From: Sipunculus nudus
Taxonomy: Eukaryota; Annelida; Sipuncula; Golfingiida; Sipunculidae
DNA: 64,000 nucleotides
Reading direction: 5' to 3'
Assembly: GCA_026874595.1 (NCBI GenBank)
Contig: CM049320.1
Location: 18,674,988 to 18,738,987, forward strand
Shown: piece by piece, positions 36,481 through 48,430 of the stretch
How positions within the stretch are numbered: the stretch's first letter is position 1
Layout of the letters: each line of letters begins with the position of its first letter
The notes under the pieces: model-generated
What the model was told of the DNA's origin: nothing
The model's input: only the letters and a program-made list of their open reading frames with translations
Databases searched by the model: none
Made by a program: the position numbers and the translations under genes

Positions 36481-38540
36481 ACGTTTATTTTTTGTGATAA
36501 AAATATATTATTTAATATCAATCGAGTAACGAATAAATAACACGCTCAACTGAAGGTTGAATATACAGAATATTAATGAGGGACGTGTTATCTTCAGGTT
36601 CGAATGCCAGAGTGTCGTTACCTGACATACGAATGCTTTCATACTCAACTAAAGGTGGCGCTGTAACAACTTAAAGAAAAATAACCAATAAAAAGGGGAT
36701 CACTGATCATCAGAAAGAGTTTGAACTTAGAAACCAATAAAATTAATAGTACATCAGCCAGAGGGTTCACAGGTACTAAACAGGTGACAATTGCTATCAA
36801 TGTTTTTTCGAAAGGTGTATCTGTGGTGATAATAAAATTGCCTGATAGCAGTATGAACGTGGTAGCTTTCTGTAAATATCAGCCTGTTTTGAAATACACT
36901 TGCACGGAAATTGCAATTTGGCGGTACATACTGTAAAAAAATAATATATATATATATATTATTGAGTCATAACATCCTATATAATGCCTGTTTTGAAACA
37001 AGTTTGATGTCAGTTGATAGTAGATATTTACAGCTTTCATCTGGTGTGTTATTCATGTATATAGCTTCCAAATTCCAAAGATATGAACACTTTCCTCAGC
37101 TTATAACATAGTAATTATAATTTTATTAAAAACACAAGGTGTATTTCTGATAAGGCCAACCGTGACCAGTTTGGTTTCATGATTGGAGTCTGAAGTATTT
37201 TAGCTAAAAAAACATGTCTGGCATCCAACTACAATTTGTGGATATGGGCGAGGTCACAGAAAGGTGTTATTCCGTTCTAAAGTTAACATGCCCCATTGCC
37301 ACAATCTGTCCGCAGAAACAGTTAATGCCTGGATGTTTTGTGTACTTTAATGACGCATACCCACGCACTTATTAACCCTGACTGGTTTATCATCCCAATA
37401 ATTTCACATGACTGCTATCGGGGCCGATATATAGAGTAAAACTCGGATGTCACAAGCCGAATGTCACACATGGCATGTATGCAGGCATGGATACTCGGCT
37501 AGTTGTTTAAATATATGTTTTTTGCATGTCTCCGGTTGAAAAAAAGTGCGACAAGTTATTTTTATCAGTATATTTTTATTTGTAAGTTTTTGTTTATTGA
37601 TGCCTTAGTCATTTGGGATATACAAGAGCCTTTAGCTTAGAGAGGGCTATGTTGCCAAATATTTCCCGCAAAAGTAACATATAAAATCAAGGCAAGAGCA
37701 GTAAATGTCCCTACAACATTTCGCTTGGATTGCACCATAGATAAATATATCTTGCAGTTTGCCTTTGTGTCAGGACTTACTGTGCAGCAGAGATGTAAGT
37801 TAATAATTCTAATTTGCATCTGTTTTATACTGTTAACATTTCTGACAGGAGAGAGATTTCTATGTAAATACCAGTTCTGTTACGGGAACTAGATGTTTAT
37901 TTGAACCGTGGGGCAAACAGAGTTTTAACATGAATTTATGCCAGTTTGCTATATTTTCAGTAAGTGTAGTGACTCATACTGCTCCGGGTATATGTTAACA
38001 CAAAGTCATGCAAATGCTTGTGATATGCCCAAATGAATATATCTGCTGTTTAATTTAATTCTAACCTGCTTTGACTCAGGAGTTCAGGGATATGACTCAA
38101 ACAAAACCGTAGCAGTCCTGTGTCAAGTTACTTTATCTGATTGGGAAACATACAGGATTCACCTTGGGCTTTGTATTTGCATCATAAAGTGCCATTACGA
38201 TCCTTCTGTTTTAATCTTTAAAATGCAATTTTTCACTAAACGGTCAAAGCAACTTGAATCCCCTCATTCCCAAGGTTTAGGGAGATCATGTTAATCACTG
38301 ACTTTTTAACTGGCCGAAAAATTATAATATGAAAGGGGGTTTAATGGTTTTGCCTTTAAGAGAATATCATCTCTCACTTAGTAGGATGTAATTTTAACTG
38401 TTAGATCACAAAATAGAGATACATTTTCTAAACAAATGTTTTTTTTCATATTATTTTCTTTTATTTAAACATTTCACTAGAAAAACAAGATTTTAAACAT
38501 GAAAATAACTGATTTTTTATTCTTCTGGTGATTGTGATTT

Positions 38541-38762
38541 CTATTTCAATTTCCATGCAGGTGATAACTTTCTTAAGACTTGATTTGGCAAGGTAGACGG
38601 GCTTGAAATAACTATAAGATATAATAGACTGATAAAAACCTTGTAATAATCTAAAATGAAAATGACTGAATGATTTATTTTATTCCACTCGGTATTTTCT
38701 TTCCTATCATGAAAAAAAATTTCATCAGATTTGATGTTTTTACTGTCAGAAAGCGATTGCAT
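38541..38762 (-). pseudogene. Membrane-segment-like peptide fragment in E3 (paired with 46229-46444)
   Basis: A 73-codon frame. After a possible acceptor (TTTCTGACAG at about 38745), it carries a polar stretch with ENTEWN and then a hydrophobic run of about 20 residues ending in YLIVISS. The homologous E2 frame has DNTEWN followed by a hydrophobic run ending in YLILISS. Two frameshifting indels separate the upstream parts. The product is not recognised. Keeping a hydrophobic segment in both copies is suggestive of former coding sequence, but two copies cannot prove it. Confidence 0.25.
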
Positions 38763-39611
38763 ATTTATATGATTATATACTTATAAACCGAAATTCTTAT
38801 TTTCCCATTAAAAACAACATTGAATATAATTTATTTTTATTTTGGAATATGAAAGTTCAAAATACACAAGGGCTTATTTATAAAAGAATAAATGTAACAA
38901 ACAATTCTTTAAGGAGTCTTTATCACTCAGCTAACATTTTTACATAAATAAAATTCTATGTCTTAAATATATTATATTCTGTCACCTCTGCTGTTGATTT
39001 TAAATGTTTAACTTACTATAAGTGCCCCATTGGTCATAATGCTCAGCTGAATCTATAATGGCCAGTGATCTAATTCTTATCTACTACGAAGAGTTCAAGG
39101 GAACCTGTATACACTACGTGTGAACAACCCAGGTCTAGCGATTATGAGTTGTGCCTTGATATACTTCACACCGATAATTGCAGTCTGTCATTCACAAAAA
39201 AAAAAAAACCTTAACAGTCTTACATGATCTGTTTGCATTGTTCATAATCACGAATAATGATTGAACTTTAGTGAGTAAAACTAAGAAATACCATTTCAGC
39301 TCTAGCCCTAATTATCGGTAAGCTACATATAGATTAAAATTTCTTTCCATTCAGGAAACACCTGGAAAAGTGAAGGTTTTGCTCGCAGGAGATAGGTAAA
39401 CATAAAATGGTGCTATATGTAGTTAATATACTCAAAAAAGTCAAATGATCAATTTTTGGAAATGCACATAACAAATTGTAGGTAAAATCAAAATTAAAAC
39501 ACAACACAATAAGCGAATAAAAGTTTCACTACGCTTAGGTAACGCTATCCCTCACATAAAAGCTATTTTTTTATTTCCTGATTTGAGTAGGAAGAACTAA
39601 TAAAGATCATT

Positions 39612-39854
39612 TTAACATAAGAGGCGATACTTGAAACTAACACCAGTCATTGGATCAATGTGCTGGGTACTGGTCAAAACATTATGAATACAAACACTTG
39701 TGATCAGCAAAGTTAAAATTAAGTAAAGACAAATCTTATAATAATTCAGCACACCTTGTATGTATTTAGTCATCCTGTGATCATCTCCATTGAATAAGCC
39801 ATGGAAAGAAAGGAGTTTCTTGGCTTGCACAAGTACGAACAACATATAGCTCAC
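39612..39854 (-). pseudogene. Second hydrophobic peptide fragment in E3 (paired with ~47360-47590)
   Basis: An 80-codon frame with one strongly hydrophobic segment (about residues 40-58), followed by a short polar stretch ending IDPMTG. At that point both copies have a GT that could be a donor: ACTG|GTGTTA here and ACTG|GTATGT in E2. The family is not recognised. It may be an exon of a membrane protein gene carried by the element. Confidence 0.2.
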
Positions 39855-40012
39855 AGACCAATTACCAGTCCAATGATCAGTATTACCACAGAACTTGGAG
39901 CTGACATTTGCGGAAGTTCTTGCTGTATCTGGTAACGGACATAACCTTTTATCTGTCGACGCATTCTATATATGGAGTGTTTGTCTTAAGGGTTAGGCCC
40001 TATATATATATA

Positions 40013-41094
40013 CAGTCGAGCCCACTTTGTGTCATATCGGTTAATAGAAAATTCTGTTCATTGTCACATAAATATAAAATCCCAAACCATTTCCTACATA
40101 AACAATGGTAAATCTGACCGTTTAATATCATGGAATATTGTCATAATCCCGCTTATTGTCATGCTTAGAACCCTTGGCAATGATACCAGATCGCAGTTAA
40201 TATCACATCAGGCGCCGACACGGCGATCAACGAGGCCAAGAGCCTGTAATCAGTCAGGCGTATCAAACAATCACATCTCCCACCTGTGTGCGGCAGGCAA
40301 TGCAGTGATGCATGCAGGCAACTCCCCGTCACTTAGCTAATTTAACGTCTTCAGATACCACGGTAATCCACATCATTGCGTTTCTTCGTACGTTAACAAG
40401 TGCAAGTTTGCCATCACATGTCATACAGAACTTCTGGCCTTTGCAAGGCCGTGGTTTACACCTCGGTGACGTTTTGCAGAGATGATATGAAGCACGAGCT
40501 CTAAACGTAGCTTCCGACCGGAAATCCCCTTTTAGGGTCCATGAAAAGCCGGAGGTTTTGTGAGCACTGGAGGAGATACCCGGTCCAAAACCTCAATATC
40601 GGCGAAACTTCAGAACGTTGACAATGGCATGACGATACCCGCTCTCCCAACCATCCTGTCATGAAGAGGATCATGGAAGTTTGAGTCATTAAAAAGATTT
40701 CGAGAAAATATTGCGCAATAGTCGGGAAAATAATAATCTAGTAAAATAGTTTTCATAAGCATAACGTTATAACTATGCCGCATACTTCCAGACATTTGAC
40801 CTCATGACCCAGACGCTACGACTCTTTCTGTCGGCAAGTCGGATTTGTCAGTTATTGAAGCATGCGGTAAAAAACTTAGCGCATAAACGTTATTTGATAT
40901 GCCGTTGTACAATAAAAATATTCATAAACGATTCTGTTTCCTTTTTATTGATTATTTATTTAATATAATTTGAGATCTAATGCTTCTTCTATGACTCAAA
41001 AGGACATCGATGTTAAAGCGTGCATAATGTCAATTCCGGTTATTATCATAATTTATGCATGCACCAACGACATGACAATAAGCGGGCTTGACTG
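40013..41094. mobile_element. 1082-bp pogo-like non-autonomous DNA element
   Basis: The left end CAGTCGAGCCCACTTTGTG and the right end (reverse complement CAGTCAAGCCCGCTTATTG) match over about 23 bp with four differences. TA flanks both sides (40011-40012 and 41095-41096). An internal copy of CCGCTTATTGTCAT occurs at about 40148. TA duplication and CAGT-type ends fit the Tc1/mariner-pogo group. No transposase is visible: the longest frame is 103 codons, without a DDE motif. Confidence 0.7.
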
Positions 41095-41244
41095 TATATA
41101 TAAAAATGTATCTGTGGTGGTTGGGAGGGGGTATTTAATACCCAAGTGGTATAGCCGTGTTGGTCTCTAGTTAAAGCGTAGGTTATTTCGTCATCCTTAA
41201 TCAACAAGTTAGTCTTTCTAAAAGACGACACCCTTTATCATTTC

Positions 41245-41345
<101 letters not shown>

Positions 41346-41632
41346 CCGATAGTGAAAGCTTTTGTTCATATAAAAATGTTACCAAATGCATTATCAATAG
41401 ATGTATGATTCGATTTTTCTGTCAGTGTCAGGAATCCTCAAGATGAATGACAAGAGTGTATGGATATAGTCTCCCGTTTAACCTCAGATCGAGTGTAAAC
41501 TTAAGAGAACAGCACGGCCTGGCCATTCTTTCAATGTAAACACGATGTGATGACAGATGCATACCAGACATCCACACTACCAGAACAGATACGGGCCATG
41601 CCGCTGACTGTCTGACAGATGAAAGATATATA

Positions 41633-42005
41633 TTTTTTAATGGAGGTAACCGCCTCCTTTGTTAATGCTAACTTAACTATACGTATATGTTCTATGTACA
41701 TCTGCAGAATTCCGTTCCGGTTTCTGACTACATGGCAGGGCAGTATCATACGCTTCCTCTCATTTTATTTTCTGGCGTCAACCAGGCCCGGAGAGTACTG
41801 CACCTGTGGGCCCTGGGTGCGTAATCGTCCCCATTGCTGGGTCATGCCACAAAGGAACCCCCGAAAGGCGCACTCGTTTGTGAGTAAACATGGCCGTCGG
41901 GCACGGCCTTCCCATTAAGCCTGCAGAGCGCTCACCCTCGGTCGGGGCCGACCGTGAAATTCGAACTCTAGATTGTTTACTTGCCCAACCGAAAGTTAAC
42001 TATCG
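41633..42005 (-). mobile_element. SINE, minus strand (same family as 33467)
   Basis: The reverse complement matches the 33467 SINE along the body: GGGTGAGCGCTCTGCAGGCT, ACGAGTG..CCTTTCGGGGG and CGTAGTC.GAAACCGGAA, then GGCGGTTACCTCC and an A-rich tail. A B-box-like GAGTTCGAATTTC is visible at about 41955-41968. The head is diverged. Confidence 0.7.
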
Positions 42006-42792
42006 ATTACATACGGGGCTCTTACTTTCATATAACCAAAACCGTGTTTCTGCCCATTTGTTTGCCTAACTTCCGCCATCTAATGGTAACATGAGGAACT
42101 AGCTGGTTTGGGAGTGGAAAAAAAAACCACACCGGCCCAGCTGCTCTCGTCTGTTGCCAACATCCTTCAGTTTTAACAGTTACATCAGACTGTACATGTA
42201 ACCATACACATAACCATCCATGGTGATGTGGAAGAAACATCTATGAGGTGATACTTACAAGTACGTGTAATCTTTATTCTTTCTAGGTTAATGATTAACC
42301 AATTTTAATATATATACTAGTATATACTTCCGATGAGACACGCAATTTATCCGTTTGACCGTTTAACGCAAGAATATTATTTCCATCACCGACACATATA
42401 TTGATCCATCCAACAGTTCACATATAATCAGAGTTCCTTGATCATAAAGACATGGATGCAGGGCCCCTGATCTGATTATGCGTTGTGTTATAATTTATAA
42501 AAGCATGCTTTCCTTCAAATTATCCTCGCAAAATGCTGACATGTTGAATCCTGCCAGTTAAACATGATCACTTCACTGGATTCTTCACAATCACACGTAG
42601 TTCTCTTGGAAATTCTCGACCACAAGATCCCCTTGGCAACTTGATATTTACATGGCGGTCGACTGAGTGTTTGTCATCCCCTAAGCAACTTATTATTTAA
42701 CAAGGATTGTTACATTATAAATAGCCCGAGTTTGGATAATACCTGCTAAAAAATTGAACAAGCTCGGTTATGAGAGAGTTTGCACAGAAAGA
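42006..42792. other. No gene recognised
   Basis: Mixed composition with no repeat match and no convincing coding frame. Confidence 0.4.
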
Positions 42793-43165
42793 CCGGCTTC
42801 TTCAGCTCAAGTGTAGAGGTCAGGACTCAAAGCCGGGAGATCGTCGGGCGTTCGGACCGCAGCTGGGGAGGTGGGATTTTTCACGGTCGCCCCCACCCAG
42901 AGTGAGCGCTCTGCAGGCTTAATGGGGAGGCATTGCCTATGGGCCGTGTTTCTCTCACAAACGAGTGTGCCTTTCGGGGGTCCTCGGTGATATGACCCAG
43001 CATTAGCGATGATTACGCTCCTATGTCCCCCTGGTGCAGTAGTCATCTAGCCCGAATAACACCATGGTGTAAAATGTGAGAAAGCGCGTGATACTGCTCT
43101 GTCACGTAGTCCGAAGCTAGCATTAAAAATGGAGCCGGTTACCTCCAACAACAAAAATGAAAAAA
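42793..43165 (+). mobile_element. tRNA-derived SINE, plus strand (same family as 33467)
   Basis: The head shares GGACTCAAAGCCGGGAGATC with the 33467 copy. The body shares CCCCCACCCAG.GTGAGCGC, AGGCTTAATGGGGAG and CTTTCGGGGG. It ends GCCGGTTACCTCC plus an A-rich tail. The flanking duplication is unclear. Confidence 0.75.
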
Positions 43166-43235
43166 AGGTGCGAGCAAAAGCTTAAAACAGGATATAAATA
43201 TGACCAATATGGGCTTTTGAGGAACTCACGGGCTT

Positions 43236-43285
<50 letters not shown>

Positions 43286-43358
43286 TGTTTTATAGATGGA
43301 AAGGGTATACACTGGCAGAGAATCACTTTTCTGTGTATACCCTTTTTATCTATCTATT

Positions 43359-43432
<74 letters not shown>
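43236..43432. repeat. (TA)n tracts flanking a perfect hairpin; retrotransposon target site
   Basis: TA tracts at 43236-43280 and 43381-43432 surround a perfect 13-bp inverted repeat (AAAGGGTATACAC at 43300-43312 and its complement at 43333-43345, 20-nt loop) and a short TATC-type tract (43346-43380). The LTR element starts at 43433 directly in the second tract, and its right flank (55557 on) is again TA repeat, so the target duplication is ambiguous but compatible. Confidence 0.85.
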
Positions 43433-43436
<4 letters not shown>

Positions 43437-44111
43437 ACGGATGTGAAACAACCTGATGTCTGTGATATAAATTCTGTTTCAGGTTTCAATTGGTTTATTT
43501 GCTGGTCTCGCTCTTTGCTTTGTGGTTTCTAGCCATTGTTTCTTATTGCCTGGTCTGCTTGGATTGTTTCTATTGTTGTTTTCAATGGTTTTCTCATTTC
43601 TCATGACGAAACCAGTTTTCTCACGTGACTGTGTTAAGGTCGGTGGGTCAAGAGAGTCGGAGCTCCAGTTTCCAGTGATACATGAATCTGAACGTGTCTC
43701 GTTTCTCTCTTGACAGGTAAGAGCGCTTCAATTTTATTAAGTATTAACACTAAACCATTGGTGTATTCACGTTCCTTGAATTTTCAAAAGACACTAGTAT
43801 TACTAAAAATATTATGCCGTATTAATTATATATCGCAGCTAAAATATTATGCAGTATTCATTTTATATTCATTTTACGCTGGTTAAAAGTAATTAGTCTC
43901 ATAACGGTATTTCATAATTGCAAGCATGGCGTAAGCTTCAGTTTCCAGTGATACATGGAACTGAACGTATCTCATTTCTCTCTTGACAGTCTCTACTTCG
44001 CATGAGAGATGTTTGATTTGGTCTGAATAAATTTTTATATCAACCATGTGTTGGAGGTATTTCGTACACGTCTGGAGACGGACGACTTGGCTATGCTGGA
44101 CACCCTTTACA
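43433..44111 (+). repeat. 5' LTR (679 bp) with intron-like internal segment
   Basis: It starts TGTAACGG and ends CCTTTACA. A TATAAA box lies at 43466-43471 and an AATAAA signal at 44026-44031. A 51-bp direct repeat occurs at 43666-43716 and 43939-43989. The first copy ends ACAG|GTAAGAG and the second ends CTTGACAG, so a GT-AG segment of 273 nt lies between them. Confidence 0.9.
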
Positions 44112-44112
44112 A

Positions 44113-44130
44113 TGGAGCCCCCATGAGGAG
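44113..44130 (+). other. Candidate tRNA primer-binding site
   Basis: TGGAGCCCCCATGAGGAG starts two bases after the 5' LTR. TGG at this position is expected for complementarity to a tRNA CCA end. I cannot name the tRNA. Confidence 0.5.
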
Positions 44131-44339
44131 ATTTGCAGATTTACAAATTCATTGCAGTCTTGATAAACACAACATATATATCCCGGGATACTAATTGATT
44201 TCTTGATTCAGTGACCTGATTTCACAGAGACAATATGTATGTGCACTTTCCATACAGGACAGCAGCGACATAATCAGCCACTTCATGTAAACATGCATGC
44301 ATGCGCGCTTCTGTGTCCATCCGATTGATACGCTTAGAT

Positions 44340-47300
44340 TAGTGCATCAGCCAGAGAGTTCATCGGTATCAAACAGGTGACAATTGCTATCAATGTTTTT
44401 TTAAAGGTGTATGTGTGTAGATAATAAAATTGCCTGATAGCAGTATGAAAGTGGTAGCTTTCTGTAAAATATCAGCCTGATTTGAAATGTATTTGCACTG
44501 AAATTGCAATTTTGCGAGACACCGTTTTATATAAATATTATTTAGTTATAACATCTTATATTGTACCTGTTTTAAACAAGTTTCATGTCAGTTGATAGTT
44601 GACATTTATAGCTTTCATCTGGTGTGTCATTCATGTATATAGCTTTCCAAATTCTAACGATATGATTACTTTTCCTCACCCTGTATCATAGCAATTTGTT
44701 TAATTTGAGCTAATTTATTAAAAAAAACACAAGGTGTATTTCTAATAGGACCAACCGTGACTAGTTTGGTTTTTATAAAGTTATTAATAAAGTCTTAAGT
44801 CTTTTAGCTGAAAAAGAAAAACATGTCTGGCACCCAACTACAATTTGTCGATTTGGGCGTGGTCACAGAAAGGTGTTATTCCATTCTTCAATTAGCCGAT
44901 AAATGTCCCATCACTGGCTGATGTTTTGAGTAGTTTTGTGTCGCATACCCACGCACTTATGGTTAATCCTCCCAATTATTTCAGGTGGCTGCTATCGGGG
45001 GCCGATGTATAGACTAAAACTCGGATGTTGCAAGCCGAATGTCACACATGACATGTATGCAGGCACGAGTACTCGGCTAGTTGTTTGAATATATGATTTT
45101 TGCATGTCTCCGGTTGAAAAAATGAGAAGGGCGACAAGTCATTTTAAGCAGTATATTTTTATTTGCACATATTTTTTTTTTGTTATATTGGTGCCTAAGT
45201 CACTTGGGGTATCGTACAAACCAGGCCGCCGTATCTGCACTTCATGCCAAATTCGCTTTCTTACACGAAATATAAAAGAGCATTCGGCTGAGAGTGGGCT
45301 ATGTTGTCTGCTGAAATATTTCCATGTAAATATTTCCAACAAAATTAACATATAAAATCAAGGCAAGAGCAGTAAGTATACTTACAACATTTTGCTTGGG
45401 TGGCACCATAAATAAATGATAGATATAGCAGTTTGCCTTTGTGTCAGGACTAATTGTGAAGCAGAGCTTAAGTTATTCCTTCTGAGTTGCCTATGTTTTA
45501 TACTCTTCACATTTCTGGCAGGAGAGAGATTTCTAAATAAATATTATTTTCTATAACGGAAACCAGATGCTTATTTGAATCGTGAGGCAAACAGTGTTTT
45601 AACGAGAATATATACCAGTTTGCTATGTGGCCAGTGAGTGCAATAACTCATCCTATTCCGGTTTTATGTTAATACAAAGTCCAGTAAATGCTAGTGATAA
45701 GCCAAAATTAATAAAATCAGTTGTTGAAGTTGAACAAATCTAATTTAATTCAAACTTGCTTGGACTTACGAGTTCAGGGATTATTTTTCAAACAACCCTA
45801 GCAGTCCAGTGTCAACCAACTTTACCGGATTGGAAGACATACATGGTTCGCTTTGGGCTATGTACTTGCACCAGAGAGTGCCATTAAGGTCATTTTGTTT
45901 AAAACTTTAAAATGCAATTTTTCACTGAACGGTCAAATCAACATGTGTCCCTGTCATTCCCCAGGTTTGAGGGAGATCATGGTAATTACTGACTGTTGTA
46001 CTAGCCGAACAAATATGATATCAATCGGGTGTATGGTTTTGCCCTTAAGAGAATATCATCTCTCGCTTAGTAGGATATAATTGTAACTGTTAGATCACAA
46101 AATGTATATACATATTCTAAAACAGTTTTGATTTCATATTATTTTATATTATTTAAACATTTCAGTAGAAACACACATGATGATAAACATGAAATAACTA
46201 TTTTGTCATTCTTCTAGTGATTTCTATTTTACTTCCTTGCAAGTGATACCTTTCTTATCACTTTATTTGGCGAGGTAGCTAGGCTTGAAATTAATATAAG
46301 ATATATTAGACTTATAATAGCTCCGATGATAATCCAAAATAAAAATGGAGAAATGATATTCATATTCCACTCGGTGTTATCTTTCGAACCACGCAAAAAC
46401 GAACTCATCAGATTTGATGTTTTTCTGTCAGAAAGCGATTGCATTTTTATATGATTATGAACTTATAAACTGATATTGCTTATTTCCCTTTAAACTAACA
46501 TTACTTAGTTTTATTTTGAAATATGGAAGTTAAAAATATACACATGAGTAGCTGACCCGGAAGCACTTCTTTTGCTATTCCCACCATAGTACACAAGGGC
46601 CTAGTCGTGAAATTATGTAACAAACAATTCTATAAAGAGTTTTTATCACATGAACAGTGAACATTCACGCTGAACAGTGAAACTTTATATAAGTAAACAT
46701 ATTCTATATCTTAAATACATTAACCCTGTTACCTCTTCTGTTGATTTTAAATGTTAACATTTACTAAGTGCCCCGCTGGTCATAATGCTCAGCTGAATCT
46801 ATATTGGTCAGTGATCTAATTCTTATCGACTAAGGAGAGTTTAAGAGAACTTGTATACACAACGTTTGAACATCCCAGGTCTAGCGATTACGACTTGTGC
46901 CTTGATATATATCACACTGATAATTGCAGGCTGTCATTCACAAAAAGAAATAAAGTCTCACTTTTGCATTGTTCATAATTGCGAATAATGATGGAACAAT
47001 AGAGAGTGAAATTAAGAAATACCATTTCAGCTCTAGTCCATTATAATCGGTAAGCTACATATAGATCATATTTTCTAACCATTCAGAAAATAAACTGGAA
47101 ATGTACCGATTTTGCTCACAGAAGATAGGTAAACATAAATGGTGCCATCTGTACTTTATATACTTGTAAAAGTCACATGATCAATGTTTGGTAACGCACA
47201 TTACACATCGTAGGTAAAATCAAATATGAAATACAACAATACGCGAATATAAGTTTACGCTAAGGTAACGCTATCCCTCACATAAAAGCTATCTTTTTTT

Positions 47301-48427
47301 ATTTCCTGACTTGAGTAGGAAGAACTGAAAACATCATTTTGACTCAAGTCAACATAAGTGGCGAGACTTTCAACTAACACTGACATACCAGTTATGGAAT
47401 CAATATGCTCGGTATTGGTCATAGCATTATGAATACAACACTTGTGATCAGGAAAGTTAAAATAGAGAAGAGATAAATCTTATAATAATTCAGCACACCT
47501 CATACTTATTTAGTCATCTTTTGACAATCTCCAATGAATAAGCAGTGGAATGAAATAAGTTATAATTTTTTTGGCTTGCACAAGTTATTACAACCTATAT
47601 AGTTTACAAACAAAATACCAGTCCAGTGATCAATATTACTACAGAACCTACGAGATGACAGTTGCGGCAGAACCTGCTGTATTCGGTTACCGACATAACG
47701 TTATATCTGTTGACGTATTCTATATAAGGAGTATTTTTCTCAAGGGTGAGGCAGAGGCCCTCCCTTTCCAGTCGCCAAAGTTTTTTTAAAGGTTTCAGAC
47801 AAAGTTTTGTGTCCTGGAACCCCCCCCCCCCCCTTTCGGACCTGGGGACCTTTTTTACAACTTTGCCATCAGTCCTGGCGTGGCCCCCCTCCATTTTAAA
47901 TCCTCGATTTGCCCCTGTGAGGGTATTGTTAAAGTTAAACTGTCGGTAAACACCTATTGATCATAAATGATACATTACTTAAAAGATAATTTTGCTTTGA
48001 TATAAGTTTGGCATATAAAGTTGTATGAAGTAAATTTATATAACCACCCCTTTGTCGTTTTTCCTAGGGGTGAGTGTAACTATAAGAATGTATTACTTAA
48101 GCAGTAAATACCCAGTGGCCATAAATAGCACGTCATACTGAAGCGTATGGTTTAAGCTATCAATTGAGACCAAATTTGACTGGATACGTTTTGCATATTT
48201 ATTAGTATGGGGCTCATAACCACTCTAAAGTTGGTGTCCTTGAGATGAAAAAAATATATACGGCATCCGACATAAAACATCCCTTTATTCACTGAAAGCT
48301 ACCACTTTCATACTGCTATCAGGCATTTTTATTACCTACACATGTATACCTATCAAGCACACATGATGAAAATTTGTCACCAAAATGGTACCGATGATCC
48401 AAATTTTGGGGTCTGGCTGAAGTACTA
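44340..48427 (+). mobile_element. E2: 4088-bp DNA element nested in the retrotransposon leader, GAT target duplication
   Basis: The left end is TAGTGCATCAGCCAGAG. The right end, read in reverse complement, is TAGTACTTCAGCCAGAC. GAT flanks both (44337-44339 and 48428-48430). Inverted arms share TGCCTGATAGCAGTATGAA and GTGGTAGCTTTC at about 44430-44465 and 48295-48335, over about 130-150 bp with indels. E2 is homologous to E3 as far as about 47755. The stretch 47756-48290 is specific to E2 and includes a C homopolymer (47821-47833). No transposase is visible. Confidence 0.85.
46229..46444 (-). pseudogene. Membrane-segment-like peptide fragment in E2 (paired with 38541-38762)
   Basis: A 71-codon frame with DNTEWN and then a hydrophobic run ending LIYLILISS. 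It is the counterpart of the E3 fragment and shares the possible acceptor CTTTCTGACAG upstream. The family is unknown. Confidence 0.25.
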
Positions 48428-48430
48428 GAT

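Larger units (their letters stand above)
36747..40010 (+). mobile_element. E3: left part of an E2-like element, truncated at its right end
   Basis: It starts TAGTACATCAGCCAGAG and aligns with E2 from 44340 almost to 47755. Shared blocks include TGCCTGATAGCAGTATGAA, CGCATACCCACGCACTTA, ACTCGGCTAGTTGTTT and TCTCACTTAGTAGGAT. Identity is moderate with many indels. The match ends at about 39990, where a (TA)n tract and a pogo-like element begin, and the right terminus is not found. Internal minus-strand frames at 37637-37819, 38541-38762 and 39612-39854 include hydrophobic segments that are partly conserved in E2. Confidence 0.75.

Noticed and set aside
44113-44130. Naming the primer tRNA
   Set aside because: The site begins with TGG as expected, but I cannot match the remaining bases to a specific tRNA by eye.
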